Shown piece by piece: positions 47,071 through 56,091 of a DNA stretch of 64,000 nt. Made by a program: the position numbers and the translations under genes. The stretch is from Pseudomonadota bacterium. Lineage in GTDB: Bacteria; Pseudomonadota; Alphaproteobacteria; Acetobacterales; Acetobacteraceae. The notes beneath the pieces are model-generated. The model ran no database searches and was not told the origin of the DNA. It saw nothing but the letters and a program-made list of their open reading frames with translations. The first letter of the stretch is position 1. Each line of letters opens with the position of its first letter. The stretch is taken from the NCBI GenBank assembly GCA_021845595.1, contig JAJZVV010000006.1, forward strand, positions 20,361-84,360, written 5' to 3'.

Positions 47071-47082
47071 TAGCCTTGGCTA
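47071..47082. promoter_or_regulatory. MntR-type operator
   Basis: TAGCC-TT-GGCTA is a 12-bp dyad between mntH and mntR, close to the TAGC...GCTA core known for proteobacterial MntR boxes. GATAAT (47064-47069) sits beside it as a possible -10. It overlaps possible upstream mntR starts (47084, 47088), supporting ATG 47133 as the real start. Confidence 0.65.
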
Positions 47083-47132
47083 CATGCATGTCAAGCTTGC
47101 TGTGCCTGCCGCCAGGGTCCAGATTCCTCGCC

Positions 47133-47660
47133 ATGCAGACCGGGGACGCGGACGACACCGACGGCGCGGCCCGCCTGTCTCCGCGGCCGAACCAGGGCGC
47201 CGCCGAGCCGGGTCAGGCGCCGCAGCTGGCGAGCATGGCGCGCCGGTTCGCGCGCGCCCGCGATGCGCGCCAGACGGAGATCGCCGAGGACTATGTCGAA
47301 CTGATCGACGACCTGATCGCACAGGACGGTCGGGCGAGGTCCGTGGACGTGGCCCGTGCCCTCGGTGTCTCCCATGTCACCGTATTCAAGACGGTGAGCC
47401 GGTTGCAGCGCGACGGGCTGGTCACCACGGCGCCGTACCGCTCGATCGTCCTGACCGAGACCGGCCGGGCGCTGGCCCAGCGTGCCCGCCGACGCCACCA
47501 GATCGTGGCACGATTCCTGCGTGCAATCGGTGTCGATGCAGAGACGGCCGCGGCGGACGCGGAGGGCATGGAGCACCACGCAAGCGCGGCGACACTCTCG
47601 GCATTCGAACGGATGACGGCACGCCTGACCGAGAGGTCGACCTGCAAGGACGGGGATTAG
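47133..47660 (+). CDS. mntR: Manganese-responsive regulator MntR
   Basis: 175 aa DtxR/MntR-type protein. AEDYVELIDDLIAQDG, DVARALGVSHVTVFKTVSRL (HTH) and DAEGMEHHAS (metal ligands) closely parallel E. coli MntR, which has DYVELISDLI and DAEGMEHHVS. The N-terminus carries an extra ~25 residue acidic/Pro region. Represses mntH when Mn is sufficient. Start uncertain: ATG 47088 would overlap the operator. Confidence 0.92.
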   Translation: MQTGDADDTDGAARLSPRPNQGAAEPGQAPQLASMARRFARARDARQTEIAEDYVELIDDLIAQDGRARSVDVARALGVSHVTVFKTVSRLQRDGLVTTAPYRSIVLTETGRALAQRARRRHQIVARFLRAIGVDAETAAADAEGMEHHASAATLSAFERMTARLTERSTCKDGD

Positions 47661-47715
47661 ACCCGGCCAGGGACACGGCAGGAGCGGCAGGAACGACAGG
47701 AAAGGGCGTGGCGCG

Positions 47716-48153
47716 ATGTCGGCGGATGGACCCGGGGGCGGACCACGGGTCGGGCATGTGCTGGAGACCTCGCTCTATGTTGACGACCTCGAAGCGTCGT
47801 GTGGCTTCTACGAGCGGCTATTTTCGGCTCCGGTCTTCGTGCGCGACGCGCGGATGTGCGCCCTGGGACTGCCGTGTGCGCAGGTGCTGCTGCTGTTCCG
47901 CCACGGTGCCACCGCGCGGCCGGCACGCCTGCCCGGCGGCACCATCCCCGCGCATGGCGGCGCCGGGGCGCTGCATCTCTGCTTCGCCATCGCCGCCGCG
48001 GACCTCGATGCCTGGGAGCATCGTCTGGCCGCGGCCGGCATCACGGTCGAGAGCCGCGTCACCTGGCCGCGCGGCGGCGTCAGCCTCTATTTCCGAGACC
48101 CCGACGGCCACTCGCTGGAACTGGCAACGCCCGGGCTGTGGCCGAACTGGTAA
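47716..48153 (+). CDS. VOC/glyoxalase-superfamily protein
   Basis: 145 aa. VLETSLYVDDLEASCGFYERLF and YFRDPDGHSLELATPG are the two halves of a vicinal-oxygen-chelate fold with a metal Glu at the end. LHLCFAIAAADLDAWE begins the second module. The function could be a dioxygenase, fosfomycin-type or glyoxalase activity; not decidable. Co-directional with mntR, 55 bases downstream. Confidence 0.8.
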   Translation: MSADGPGGGPRVGHVLETSLYVDDLEASCGFYERLFSAPVFVRDARMCALGLPCAQVLLLFRHGATARPARLPGGTIPAHGGAGALHLCFAIAAADLDAWEHRLAAAGITVESRVTWPRGGVSLYFRDPDGHSLELATPGLWPNW

Positions 48154-48555
48154 GCGACGGCCACGGTCGGGGGACGGGAATTTCCCCGCCGCCGCTGCGA
48201 AAATGCCACTGTATGTTTGCAAACCGTTCATGAACGGGCGCGACACTGGTCGCGCCGATGATATCGCGACCCTCAGCGGAGCCGTGTCCGGGGACGGAAG
48301 CGACACCATATTCCAGGAATGGACGGCGCTGATGGAAGCCGGCGCGGCCGGCCCGTCACGGCAGGGGACATCGATGGTTCCGATGGCGCAGTGTCATGGC
48401 AGGACTTCGAATAGCGATCGAATTCATTTGTGCCCGCCGCTGGTGACGCCTAGAACATATAGAGAACTTTTGAGCACGATGCGGTGCCGCCCGGCGGATC
48501 GCCGCAACCCGCAGGAGACGAATTCGGGGCCGCGTCCCCATTCATGGAGCAGCCG
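48154..48555. promoter_or_regulatory. 402-base intergenic region ahead of prkA
   Basis: Contains two touching perfect palindromes, GTTTGCAAAC (48215-48224) and CGTTCATGAACG (48225-48236), and a GAAC-N7-GAAC direct repeat (48453-48467) matching the alphaproteobacterial LexA box pattern. No convincing gene is present. The 5' leader of prkA probably begins here. Confidence 0.5.
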
Positions 48556-50502
48556 ATGAACGCCATTGACGACCTCTTCTCCCGCTCAAAGCGCGCTTAC
48601 GAGGAACGGCGCGAGATGGAGATGTCGGTGCTCGACTATCTCCGTCTGTGCCGTGAAGATCCCATGGCGCACGCAACCGCGGCCGAGCGGATGGTGGCGG
48701 CCATCGGCGAGCCTGAAATGGTGGATACCTCCAAGGATACGCGGCTCGGTCGCGTGTTCATGAACCGCACCATCAAGGTCTACCCGAGCTTCACCGAATT
48801 CTTCGGCATGGAGGAGACGATCGAGCGGATCGTCAATTTCTTCCGCTTCGCCGCCCAGGGCCTCGAGGAGCGCAAGCAGATCCTCTACCTGCTGGGCCCG
48901 GTGGGCGGCGGCAAGTCCTCGCTCGCCGAGCGGTTGAAGGTGCTGATCGAGCAGCACCCGATCTACGTGCTCAAGGCCGGGGACGCGCTGAGCCCGGTGT
49001 TCGAGAGCCCGCTCGGACTGTTCGACCCCGAGGGGATGGGCGCCGAGCTGGAGGAGCGGTTCTCCATTCCGCGCCGCCGGCTGACCGGTCTGCTCTCGCC
49101 GTGGGCGGTGAAGCGGCTCGACGAATTCGGCGGTGACATCACCCGCTTCCGCGTCGCCAAGCTCTACCCCTCGCGGCTGCGCCAGATCGGCGTCACCAAG
49201 ACCGAGCCCGGCGACGAAAACAATCAGGACATTTCGAGCATGGTCGGCAAGGTCGACATCCGCATGCTCGAACATTTCAGCCAGAACGATCCCGACGCCT
49301 ACAGCTTTTCCGGCGGCCTCAACCGCGCCACGCAGGGGCTGCTCGAGTTCGTCGAGATGTTCAAGGCGCCGATCAAGATGCTGCATCCGCTGCTGACGGC
49401 GACGCAGGAGGGGAACTATGTCGGCACCGAGAACATCGGCGCCATCCCCTTCCAGGGCATCATCCTGGCCCACTCCAACGAGGCCGAGTGGCAGACCTTC
49501 CGCAACAACAAGAACAACGAGGCGTTCATCGACCGCATCTGCGTGATCAAGGTGCCGTACTGCATGCGTGTCACCGAGGAACAGCAGATCTACACGAAAC
49601 TCATCCGCGGCAGCGACCTCGCCCAAGCCCCCTGCGCGCCTGCGACGCTGGAGATGCTGGCGCGCTTCGCCACCCTCTCGCGCCTGAAGCCGCCGGCGTC
49701 GGGCAGCATCTTCTCGAAGATGCGCATCTATGACGGAGAGAGCCTGAAGGAGACAGATCCTCACGCCAAGTCCGTCCAGGAATACCGTGACCAGGCCGGT
49801 GTGGACGAAGGCATGGATGGCGTCTCGACGCGCTTCGCCTTCAAGGTGCTGTCGGCGACCTTCAATTTCGATACCCAGGAGGTCGGCGCCGACCCCGTCC
49901 ATCTGATGTATGTGCTGGAGCAGGCGATCCGGCGCGAGCAGTTCGGGTCCGAGACCGAGAAGAAATATCTCGAATTCATCAAGGCGGAGCTGGCGCCGCG
50001 CTACGCCGAGTTCATCGGCAACGAGATCCAGAAGGCCTATCTCGAATCCTACAACGATTACGGGCAGAACCTGTTCGACCGCTACGTCGATTACGCGGAT
50101 GCCTGGATCGAACACCAGGACTACAAGGATCCGGACACCGGCCAGATGATGGACCGCGACCTGCTGAACCAGGAGCTGACCAAGATCGAGAAGCCGGCTG
50201 GCATCGCCAACCCGAAGGATTTCCGCAACGAGGTGGTCAAGTTCGCACTGCGCGCGCGGGCGGCCAATACGGGGCGCAATCCGTCCTGGACCTCGTACGA
50301 GAAGATCCGCGAGGTCATCGAGCGGCGCATGTTCAGCCAGGTCGAAGATCTGCTCCCGGTCATCAGCTTTGGCAGCAAGAAGGAAAATGAGACCGAGAAG
50401 AAGCACCACGAGTTCGTCCAGCGGATGATGACGCGCGGCTATACCGAGCGCCAGGTGCGACGCCTGGTCGAGTGGTACATGCGCACCAAGCAGTCCGGCT
50501 GA
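48556..50502 (+). CDS. prkA: PrkA/YeaG serine protein kinase-AAA protein
   Basis: 648 aa (E. coli YeaG has 644). LYLLGPVGGGKSSLAERL is a Walker A; the C-terminus has the PrkA kinase-like region. Reported roles: stress, stationary phase and nitrogen-starvation signalling. ATG 48556 is preferred over 48544 for family length and a GGAG at eight bases. First gene of the conserved prkA-yeaH-spoVR set. Confidence 0.95.
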   Translation: MNAIDDLFSRSKRAYEERREMEMSVLDYLRLCREDPMAHATAAERMVAAIGEPEMVDTSKDTRLGRVFMNRTIKVYPSFTEFFGMEETIERIVNFFRFAAQGLEERKQILYLLGPVGGGKSSLAERLKVLIEQHPIYVLKAGDALSPVFESPLGLFDPEGMGAELEERFSIPRRRLTGLLSPWAVKRLDEFGGDITRFRVAKLYPSRLRQIGVTKTEPGDENNQDISSMVGKVDIRMLEHFSQNDPDAYSFSGGLNRATQGLLEFVEMFKAPIKMLHPLLTATQEGNYVGTENIGAIPFQGIILAHSNEAEWQTFRNNKNNEAFIDRICVIKVPYCMRVTEEQQIYTKLIRGSDLAQAPCAPATLEMLARFATLSRLKPPASGSIFSKMRIYDGESLKETDPHAKSVQEYRDQAGVDEGMDGVSTRFAFKVLSATFNFDTQEVGADPVHLMYVLEQAIRREQFGSETEKKYLEFIKAELAPRYAEFIGNEIQKAYLESYNDYGQNLFDRYVDYADAWIEHQDYKDPDTGQMMDRDLLNQELTKIEKPAGIANPKDFRNEVVKFALRARAANTGRNPSWTSYEKIREVIERRMFSQVEDLLPVISFGSKKENETEKKHHEFVQRMMTRGYTERQVRRLVEWYMRTKQSG

Positions 50503-50524
50503 TCGCGTAGCGGCGGAGCGAAGC

Positions 50525-51817
50525 GTGAACATCATCGACAGACGGCTGAATCCGCAGGGCAAAAGCCTTGCCAACCGGCAGCGCTTCATCCGCCGCGCGC
50601 GCAAGCAGATTCTCGATGCCGTCCGCGAGGCGTCGGCGAAGAATGGCATCGCCGACGCCGAGGGCGAGCGGATCCGCATTCGTGGCGACAGCCTGCGCGA
50701 GCCGCAACTGCATCACACATCGCGCGCCGGCCGGCGTACGCATGTCGTGCCTGGCAACAAGGACTTCATCGAAGGCGACACGATTCCGCGTCCACCGTCC
50801 GGCGGCGGCCGTGGCGGGAGCGAGGGGTCCCCCGACGGTGATTCCGAAGACGATTTCCACTTCGTCCTCAGCCAGGACGAATTCATCGATCTGTTTCTGG
50901 AAGATCTCGAACTGCCGGATCTGTTGCGCCGGCAGATCAGCACGACGGAGGAATTCACCCCGAGCCGCGCGGGCTTCACCACCAGCGGCTCGGCCTCGAA
51001 TCTCAATCTCGTCCGCACCATGCGCAACAGCCTGTCGCGCCGCATCGCCCTGCACCGGCCCCGCGGGTCCGATCTCGCGGCGATCGAGGCGGAGATCGCC
51101 GCGCTCGACGCGGGCGAGCCGGATGACGAGCGGCGCCGGGAGCTCAACGCCGAACTGGAGCGGCTGACCCGACGCAGCCGGCGCATTCCCTTCATCGACC
51201 CGATCGATATCCGCTTCAATCGGTTCCAGAACATCCCTCGCCCGGCGGCGAGCGCGGTGATGTTCTGCCTCATGGACGTCTCCGGCTCCATGACGGCGCA
51301 CATGAAGGATCTGGCCAAGCGCTTCTATAAGCTGCTCTACCTGTTCCTGAGTCGCCGCTACCGCAACGTCGAGGTCGTCTTCGTCCGCCATACCCATGTC
51401 GCGCACGAGGTGGACGAACAGACCTTCTTCCACAGCACCGAGTCCGGCGGCACCATCGTCTCCACCGCATTCGAGGAAATGCAGCGCATCCTGGCCTCGC
51501 GGTTCCCGCGCGAGCAATGGAACGTCTACGCCGCGCAGGCCTCGGACGGCGACAACATGCCGGCCGACAACGCCTACGCCGTGTCACTGCTGCAGACCGC
51601 CATTCTGCCGAACTGCCAGTATTTCGCCTATCTCGAGGTCGGCGCGGAGGAAGGCCGCTATGGCGGCCCCACCGAATTGTGGCGCGCCTATCAGCGCGTG
51701 GCGCAGGCGGGGCACGCGATCGCCATCCGCAAGGTCAACCATCGCAGCCAGATCTATCCGGTCTTCCGCCAGCTTTTCTCGCGGGACCGCAGCACGCGTG
51801 AGGAGGCCGGACAATGA
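50525..51817 (+). CDS. yeaH: YeaH-family VWA protein (DUF444)
   Basis: 430 aa. VMFCLMDVSGSMTAHMKD is a von Willebrand A MIDAS motif (D-x-S-G-S). An Arg/Ser/Gly-rich stretch lies around residue 85-115. Member of the PrkA partner set. Starts 23 bases after prkA and overlaps spoVR by four bases (ATGA). Confidence 0.92.
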   Translation: MNIIDRRLNPQGKSLANRQRFIRRARKQILDAVREASAKNGIADAEGERIRIRGDSLREPQLHHTSRAGRRTHVVPGNKDFIEGDTIPRPPSGGGRGGSEGSPDGDSEDDFHFVLSQDEFIDLFLEDLELPDLLRRQISTTEEFTPSRAGFTTSGSASNLNLVRTMRNSLSRRIALHRPRGSDLAAIEAEIAALDAGEPDDERRRELNAELERLTRRSRRIPFIDPIDIRFNRFQNIPRPAASAVMFCLMDVSGSMTAHMKDLAKRFYKLLYLFLSRRYRNVEVVFVRHTHVAHEVDEQTFFHSTESGGTIVSTAFEEMQRILASRFPREQWNVYAAQASDGDNMPADNAYAVSLLQTAILPNCQYFAYLEVGAEEGRYGGPTELWRAYQRVAQAGHAIAIRKVNHRSQIYPVFRQLFSRDRSTREEAGQ

Positions 51818-53346
51818 GCGTCATCACCGACACGCTGCGGATCAAGGCCGGCGCGGACTGGGATTTCACGCAGTTGCAGTTGGCCCACGACGAGATCGAG
51901 GCGGTTGCGCTCGGGGAGATGGGGCTCGACATCTATCCGACCCAGATCGAGGTCATCACCGCCGAGCAGATGCTGGACGCCTACTCCTCGATCGGCTTGC
52001 CGCTGATGTATCGGCACTGGTCGTTCGGCAAGCGATTTGCCCGCGACGAGTCGCTCTATCGCCACGGGCTGCGCAGCCTCGCCTACGAGATCGTCATCAA
52101 CTCAGACCCCTGCATCGTCTACATCATGGAGGAGAACACCATGGCGATGCAGACGCTCGTGCTGGCGCACGCCGCCTTCGGGCACAACCATTTCTTCAAG
52201 ACCAACAACCTGTTCCGGCAATGGACCGACGCCGGCGGCATCCTGGCCTACATGGATTTCGCCAAGTCCTACATCGCGCGCTGCGAGGAGAAATACGGCG
52301 AAGCCGCGGTGGAGCGGCTGCTCGATGCTGCGCACGCGCTGATGAGCCAGGGTGTCAGCCGCTATCCCCGCCGCAACTTCTCGCTCGAGGACGAGGAGAA
52401 GCGCGCCGCGGAGCGCCGCGCCGAGCAGCAGCGCACCTTCAATGATCTGTGGCGCACGCTGCCCGGCCAGCATGGCCCAGCGCGCCGCCCGACCGATGCC
52501 GCCGAGCGGCGCCGACTGCTCGGCCTGCCCGAGGAGAATCTGCTCTACTTCCTGGAGAAGAAGGCGCCGCTGCTGAAGCCATGGCAGCGCGAGGTACTGC
52601 GCATCGTCCGCCATATCGGGCAGTATTTCTACCCGCAGAAGCAGACAAAAATGATGAACGAGGGATGCGCGACCTACGTCCACTACAAGGTGATGAACCG
52701 GCTCCACGAACGTGGCGTGCTCGATGATGGCGCCATGCTCGAATTCCTGCACTCGCACACGAGTGTCGTCTTCCAGCCGGACTTCGATGACCGTCGCTAT
52801 GGCGGGCTCAATCCCTACGCCCTGGGCTTTGCCATGATGCAGGACATCGAGCGCATCGCCGAGCGGCCGAGTGAGGAAGATCGCATCTGGTTTCCCGAGA
52901 TCGCCGGCTCCGGCGATGCAATCGGACATCTGCGTGAAGCCTGGGCGAACTATCGCGACGAGAGCTTCATCCGCCAGTTCCTCAGCCCCGCGCTGATCCG
53001 CAAGCTGCGCCTGTTCAGCATCTTCGACGACGGCCAGTCCGACCTCACCGTCAAGGCCATCCACAATGAGCGCGGCTACCGCCAGATCCGCGGCGCCCTG
53101 GCCGATTCGTTCGACGTCGTGAGGCAGGAGCCCGAGATCGAGATCGTCGATGTCGATCTCGACGGCGACCGCCGCCTGCTGCTGCAGCATCGCGTTCATA
53201 GCGGCATGCTGCTCGAGCAGGGAGATGCCGAACTCGTCCTCCAGCATTTGGCGACGCTCTGGGGGTACGATGTCCGTCTCGCCGAGGTCGATGCCGTCAC
53301 CGAGCGGGTGCTGCGCACGCACGATGCCGGCGCGCCGTCCCGCTGA
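51814..53346 (+). CDS. SpoVR-family protein (YcgB-like)
   Basis: 510 aa. GLPLMYRHWSFGKRFARDE and NEGCATYVHYKVMNRLHERG are SpoVR signatures with conserved His/Tyr. Function unclear; in Bacillus it is linked to spore cortex, in proteobacteria it travels with PrkA and YeaH. Start overlaps the yeaH stop. Convergent with the Vgb-like gene. Confidence 0.93.
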   Translation: MSVITDTLRIKAGADWDFTQLQLAHDEIEAVALGEMGLDIYPTQIEVITAEQMLDAYSSIGLPLMYRHWSFGKRFARDESLYRHGLRSLAYEIVINSDPCIVYIMEENTMAMQTLVLAHAAFGHNHFFKTNNLFRQWTDAGGILAYMDFAKSYIARCEEKYGEAAVERLLDAAHALMSQGVSRYPRRNFSLEDEEKRAAERRAEQQRTFNDLWRTLPGQHGPARRPTDAAERRRLLGLPEENLLYFLEKKAPLLKPWQREVLRIVRHIGQYFYPQKQTKMMNEGCATYVHYKVMNRLHERGVLDDGAMLEFLHSHTSVVFQPDFDDRRYGGLNPYALGFAMMQDIERIAERPSEEDRIWFPEIAGSGDAIGHLREAWANYRDESFIRQFLSPALIRKLRLFSIFDDGQSDLTVKAIHNERGYRQIRGALADSFDVVRQEPEIEIVDVDLDGDRRLLLQHRVHSGMLLEQGDAELVLQHLATLWGYDVRLAEVDAVTERVLRTHDAGAPSR

Positions 53347-53361
53347 ACCGCGCGGACGGTC

Positions 53362-54423
53362 CTATGGCGCGTCCGCCGGCTTCGCGCGCACCAGGGCGAT
53401 CCGGTCCAGTCCGCTCAGCGCCAGAACGAGGCCGTCGTCGGGTGTCACCGCCACGTTGCGCACCACCCCGCCGCCGCCCGGAATGGGCCAGGTCTGAAAC
53501 GCTTCGCTCCGCGGGTCGAAGCGGACGAGGGTATTCGGATCGATCCCGGACTCGCTGTACCAGATCATGCCGGCCGCCGCGGCGATGCCATAGGGCTGCG
53601 CGCCGGCGCCCGCCGGCGAGCGCCACTCCCGCGCCTGGCCGCTGCGCGGATCGAAACGGCCGAGATAGCCGCGGGCATAGTCGGTGTACCACACCGCATC
53701 GTCGGGCGTGATGGCGATGCGCCGCGGCCGGGCACCGGGGGCCGGCAGGCGGTATTCGCGCACCGCGAGGGTTCGCGGATCGATGCTGCCGATGCGGTTG
53801 GCGTTGAACTCGGCGAAGAACGGCACCCCGAACGAATTGACGGCGATGCCGTAGGGCAGGGAGTCGCGGTCGGGCAGCTTGATCAGCCGGATGGCGCCGG
53901 TCTCCGGATCGAGCCGGCCGATCATTCCGGCGCCCTGGACGGTAAACCACAGGATACCGGAGGGATCAAAGACTGGCGTATGGGGATCCCGCGCCTGCGG
54001 ATCGGGGAGCGGATAGACGGTGATCCGGCCGGTGCGCGGCTCCAATCGCCCGATATAGGCTTTGAAATTGGCGGTGAACCAGATATTGCCAGCCCGGTCG
54101 GCGGCGAGCCCGTGCGGCCCGGACTCGGGGATCGGGGTGTGGAACTCAGTGAAGCGCCCGCTGCTTGGGTCCAGCCGGCCGAGCGTGCTCGCCATCTGGC
54201 CGGTGTACCAGATCGTCCCGTCCGCCATGGCCAGCGGATCATGGGGGCGCGCCCCCGGGGTCGGGACCGTCCATTCGGTGAAGGTCGCTGTCCATCCGCT
54301 GCCGGCGGCGCGAACCGGCGCGCCGAGCGTGCCGCCGATCAGATTTGCTGCCGCGCCGCACCGGCACGCGCGCAACAGCCGCCCGGTCACCGCCCGCCGC
54401 GTGAAACGAGCCGCCATTGCCAT
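53362..54423 (-). CDS. Vgb/streptogramin-lyase-like beta-propeller, exported
   Basis: 353 aa. Signal peptide with TRRAVTGRLLRA (possible Tat twin Arg) in residues 1-42. Seven-ish blades with repeated W-F/Y-T-x-x-x-x-x-I-G-R-L-D-P (GTIWYTGQMASTLGRLDP, GNIWFTANFKAYIGRLEP, GILWFTVQGAGMIGRLDP), typical of the Vgb family. True virginiamycin lyases are rarer than look-alikes, so drug resistance should not be assumed. ATG 54423 follows AAGGGG. Last gene of the NDUFA12-mlaD-DUF2155 run. Confidence 0.8.
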   Translation of the reverse strand: MAMAARFTRRAVTGRLLRACRCGAAANLIGGTLGAPVRAAGSGWTATFTEWTVPTPGARPHDPLAMADGTIWYTGQMASTLGRLDPSSGRFTEFHTPIPESGPHGLAADRAGNIWFTANFKAYIGRLEPRTGRITVYPLPDPQARDPHTPVFDPSGILWFTVQGAGMIGRLDPETGAIRLIKLPDRDSLPYGIAVNSFGVPFFAEFNANRIGSIDPRTLAVREYRLPAPGARPRRIAITPDDAVWYTDYARGYLGRFDPRSGQAREWRSPAGAGAQPYGIAAAAGMIWYSESGIDPNTLVRFDPRSEAFQTWPIPGGGGVVRNVAVTPDDGLVLALSGLDRIALVRAKPADAP

Positions 54424-54453
54424 CGCCCCTTTCCCGGCCACCATCCGCGCTCG

Positions 54454-54930
54454 CTACCGGCAGCCACGCACCCTAACATCGTAGAGTGGGTGTTGCAGCA
54501 TGGCGAGTGAAGGCTCGGCGGCGAACATCCAGCCGGCGAAACCGGGCGCGTCTGGCCGGGAATCGACGATCCGCAGATCGGCGGCGGCGTCCTCGGCCAG
54601 CGTCGGCGGCCGCACGAAGCAGGCGCGCACGGTGATGGCGAGATGTTCGAACGGAACGGTCTCGCCGACCTTCACGGCAAGATCGAGGCTGCGGGCGTTG
54701 ATCTTGTCGAGCACCTGAAGCAACGCCGTCTCGCGCGGCAGCCACAGCGGGGCGGGCGCCGCTGGCGCGGTCCCCGGGGCCGCCGGCGCGCCGGGTGCCG
54801 ATCCCTCCGGCGCCGGGAGCGGGCCCGTTGGCGCCGGACCGATGGGGGCCTGAGCGCCGAGCAGCACGCCCATCGCCAGGCCGACCGCCCAGCGCCTGGC
54901 TACGCCACGGCCGAGCCGCCTTCGCCTCAG
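54454..54930 (-). CDS. DUF2155 protein, probable CTG start
   Basis: 158 aa if started at CTG 54930. ALLQVLDKINARSLDLAVKVG, FEHLAITVRACFVRPP and GWMFAAEPSLAMLQHPLYDV match DUF2155. From the first ATG (54873) the protein would begin mid-signal peptide. Upstream in-frame codons encode RRRRLGRGVARRWAVGLAMG, a complete signal peptide, with no ATG, GTG or TTG, but CTG 54930 overlaps the mlaD stop (CTGA) and has GGAG at seven-base spacing. Function unknown; periplasmic. Confidence 0.78.
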   Translation of the reverse strand: MRRRRLGRGVARRWAVGLAMGVLLGAQAPIGPAPTGPLPAPEGSAPGAPAAPGTAPAAPAPLWLPRETALLQVLDKINARSLDLAVKVGETVPFEHLAITVRACFVRPPTLAEDAAADLRIVDSRPDAPGFAGWMFAAEPSLAMLQHPLYDVRVRGCR

Positions 54931-55475
54931 GGCTTGGCTCCGTCCGCCGCCGCCCCGGCCGCCGCCGCCCCGGCCGCCGCCGCCCCGGCCGCCGGGTGCG
55001 CCCCACCGGCGCCGGGCGACGCGCCCGCGAGGCTGGTGGCGCTGAAAATGAACCGGCCCAGCAGATCTTCGATGTTCACCGCCGACTGGGTGACGGTGAT
55101 GCGCCCGCCGCGCGGCAAAATCCGCTCATCCCCGCCCGGTACCAGATTGATGTATTTGCCGCCGAGCAGTCCGTCGCTGCTCACCGCGGCGCTGGTGTCC
55201 CGCGGCAGGGCGATGTTATCGGCCACCGTCATCGTCACCAGGGCCTGATAGGTCTTGGCGTCGATGCTGGTCTCGGTCACCCGCCCGATCTTGACGCCGG
55301 CGAGGCGAACGTCGGCGCCGATCGTCAGCCCGTCGATCCGCTCGAACGCCGCGTGCATGGGATAGCCCGTCGAAGACGAGCGCCCCGAATGCGCCACGGC
55401 ATAGCCGAGGAACCCGGCCGCCAGCACGATCACCGCCGCCCCGACGGCGACTTCAGCGAGATTTCGCTTTGCCAT
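54927..55475 (-). CDS. mlaD: MlaD-family lipid transport protein
   Basis: 182 aa. One N-terminal helix (VAVGAAVIVLAAGFLGYAV), then the MCE domain: RIDGLTIGADVRLAGVKIGRV and LLGGKYINLVPGG. Part of the phospholipid transport system that keeps outer-membrane lipid asymmetry. The tail after residue 150 is an Ala/Gly low-complexity repeat from a GCC-GCC-CCG-GCC-like DNA array (about 54948-54995). MlaE/F genes are not adjacent. Overlaps the DUF2155 start. Confidence 0.92.
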   Translation of the reverse strand: MAKRNLAEVAVGAAVIVLAAGFLGYAVAHSGRSSSTGYPMHAAFERIDGLTIGADVRLAGVKIGRVTETSIDAKTYQALVTMTVADNIALPRDTSAAVSSDGLLGGKYINLVPGGDERILPRGGRITVTQSAVNIEDLLGRFIFSATSLAGASPGAGGAHPAAGAAAAGAAAAGAAADGAKP

Positions 55476-55583
55476 GCGCGCGTCAGCCGCCCGTTACCGC
55501 GCCGCGCCGCCGCCGGCCCCGGAACGGGCCCGCGGACCACAATCGCTCCGGCGGACCACCGCCGCCCCGTCCCCGGTCACGAT

Positions 55584-55937
55584 CTAGCTGCCCGGCGTCC
55601 AGGCTTCGTAATCACCGGTCGCGGGGCTGCGCTGGCCGCCCTGATAATCGTGCCCGGGCGGCCGATAGCCGGCCGGGGTTCCGGTGAGATTCGCCTGGTG
55701 GGGCTTCTGCCAGGGGCGCTTGGCCGCCGCGGGCAGCGGCGCGTCGGTCAGATGGTGCAGCCAGGCGTGCCATTCCGCGGGCACGGCACTTGGCTCGTCC
55801 GCTCCGGCATAGGCGACCCAACGGCGCCGTCGCTGGTCCGCTCGGCCGCGGCGGGCCTCGAAATAGCGGTTGCCGCTGGCGTCGGTGCCGACCAGCCGGC
55901 CATGAAGGGCGGTGAACAGGGTGGTGCCGAGGTTCAT
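55584..55937 (-). CDS. NDUFA12-family complex I accessory protein
   Basis: 117 aa. [23 protein letters not shown] and [18 protein letters not shown] are the NDUFA12/B17.2 signature, an alphaproteobacterial and mitochondrial complex I subunit. ATG 55937 gives the full N-terminus. Same strand as mlaD, a gene order common in this class. Confidence 0.93.
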   Translation of the reverse strand: MNLGTTLFTALHGRLVGTDASGNRYFEARRGRADQRRRRWVAYAGADEPSAVPAEWHAWLHHLTDAPLPAAAKRPWQKPHQANLTGTPAGYRPPGHDYQGGQRSPATGDYEAWTPGS

Positions 55938-56091
55938 GCCGACGCTTCTAGGCCAAGGCGCGCGCGCGGTCCATGCGGCTTCGCAGCCCACTGGCGCCGC
56001 AAGCGTCATCCACAGGATTTTGTGGTCGGACGGCCGGCAGACCCCAAAATCCGCTTCCAAACGAATTGGGTTCGGCCCTAACATCCGCGCC

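Noticed and set aside
45672..47132. MntR frame extended upstream over mntH
   Set aside because: It is antisense to mntH and crosses the MntR operator and promoter.
53362..54423. Virginiamycin B lyase resistance gene
   Set aside because: The propeller repeats fit the Vgb family, but most chromosomal members are not proven lyases. Kept only as Vgb-like.
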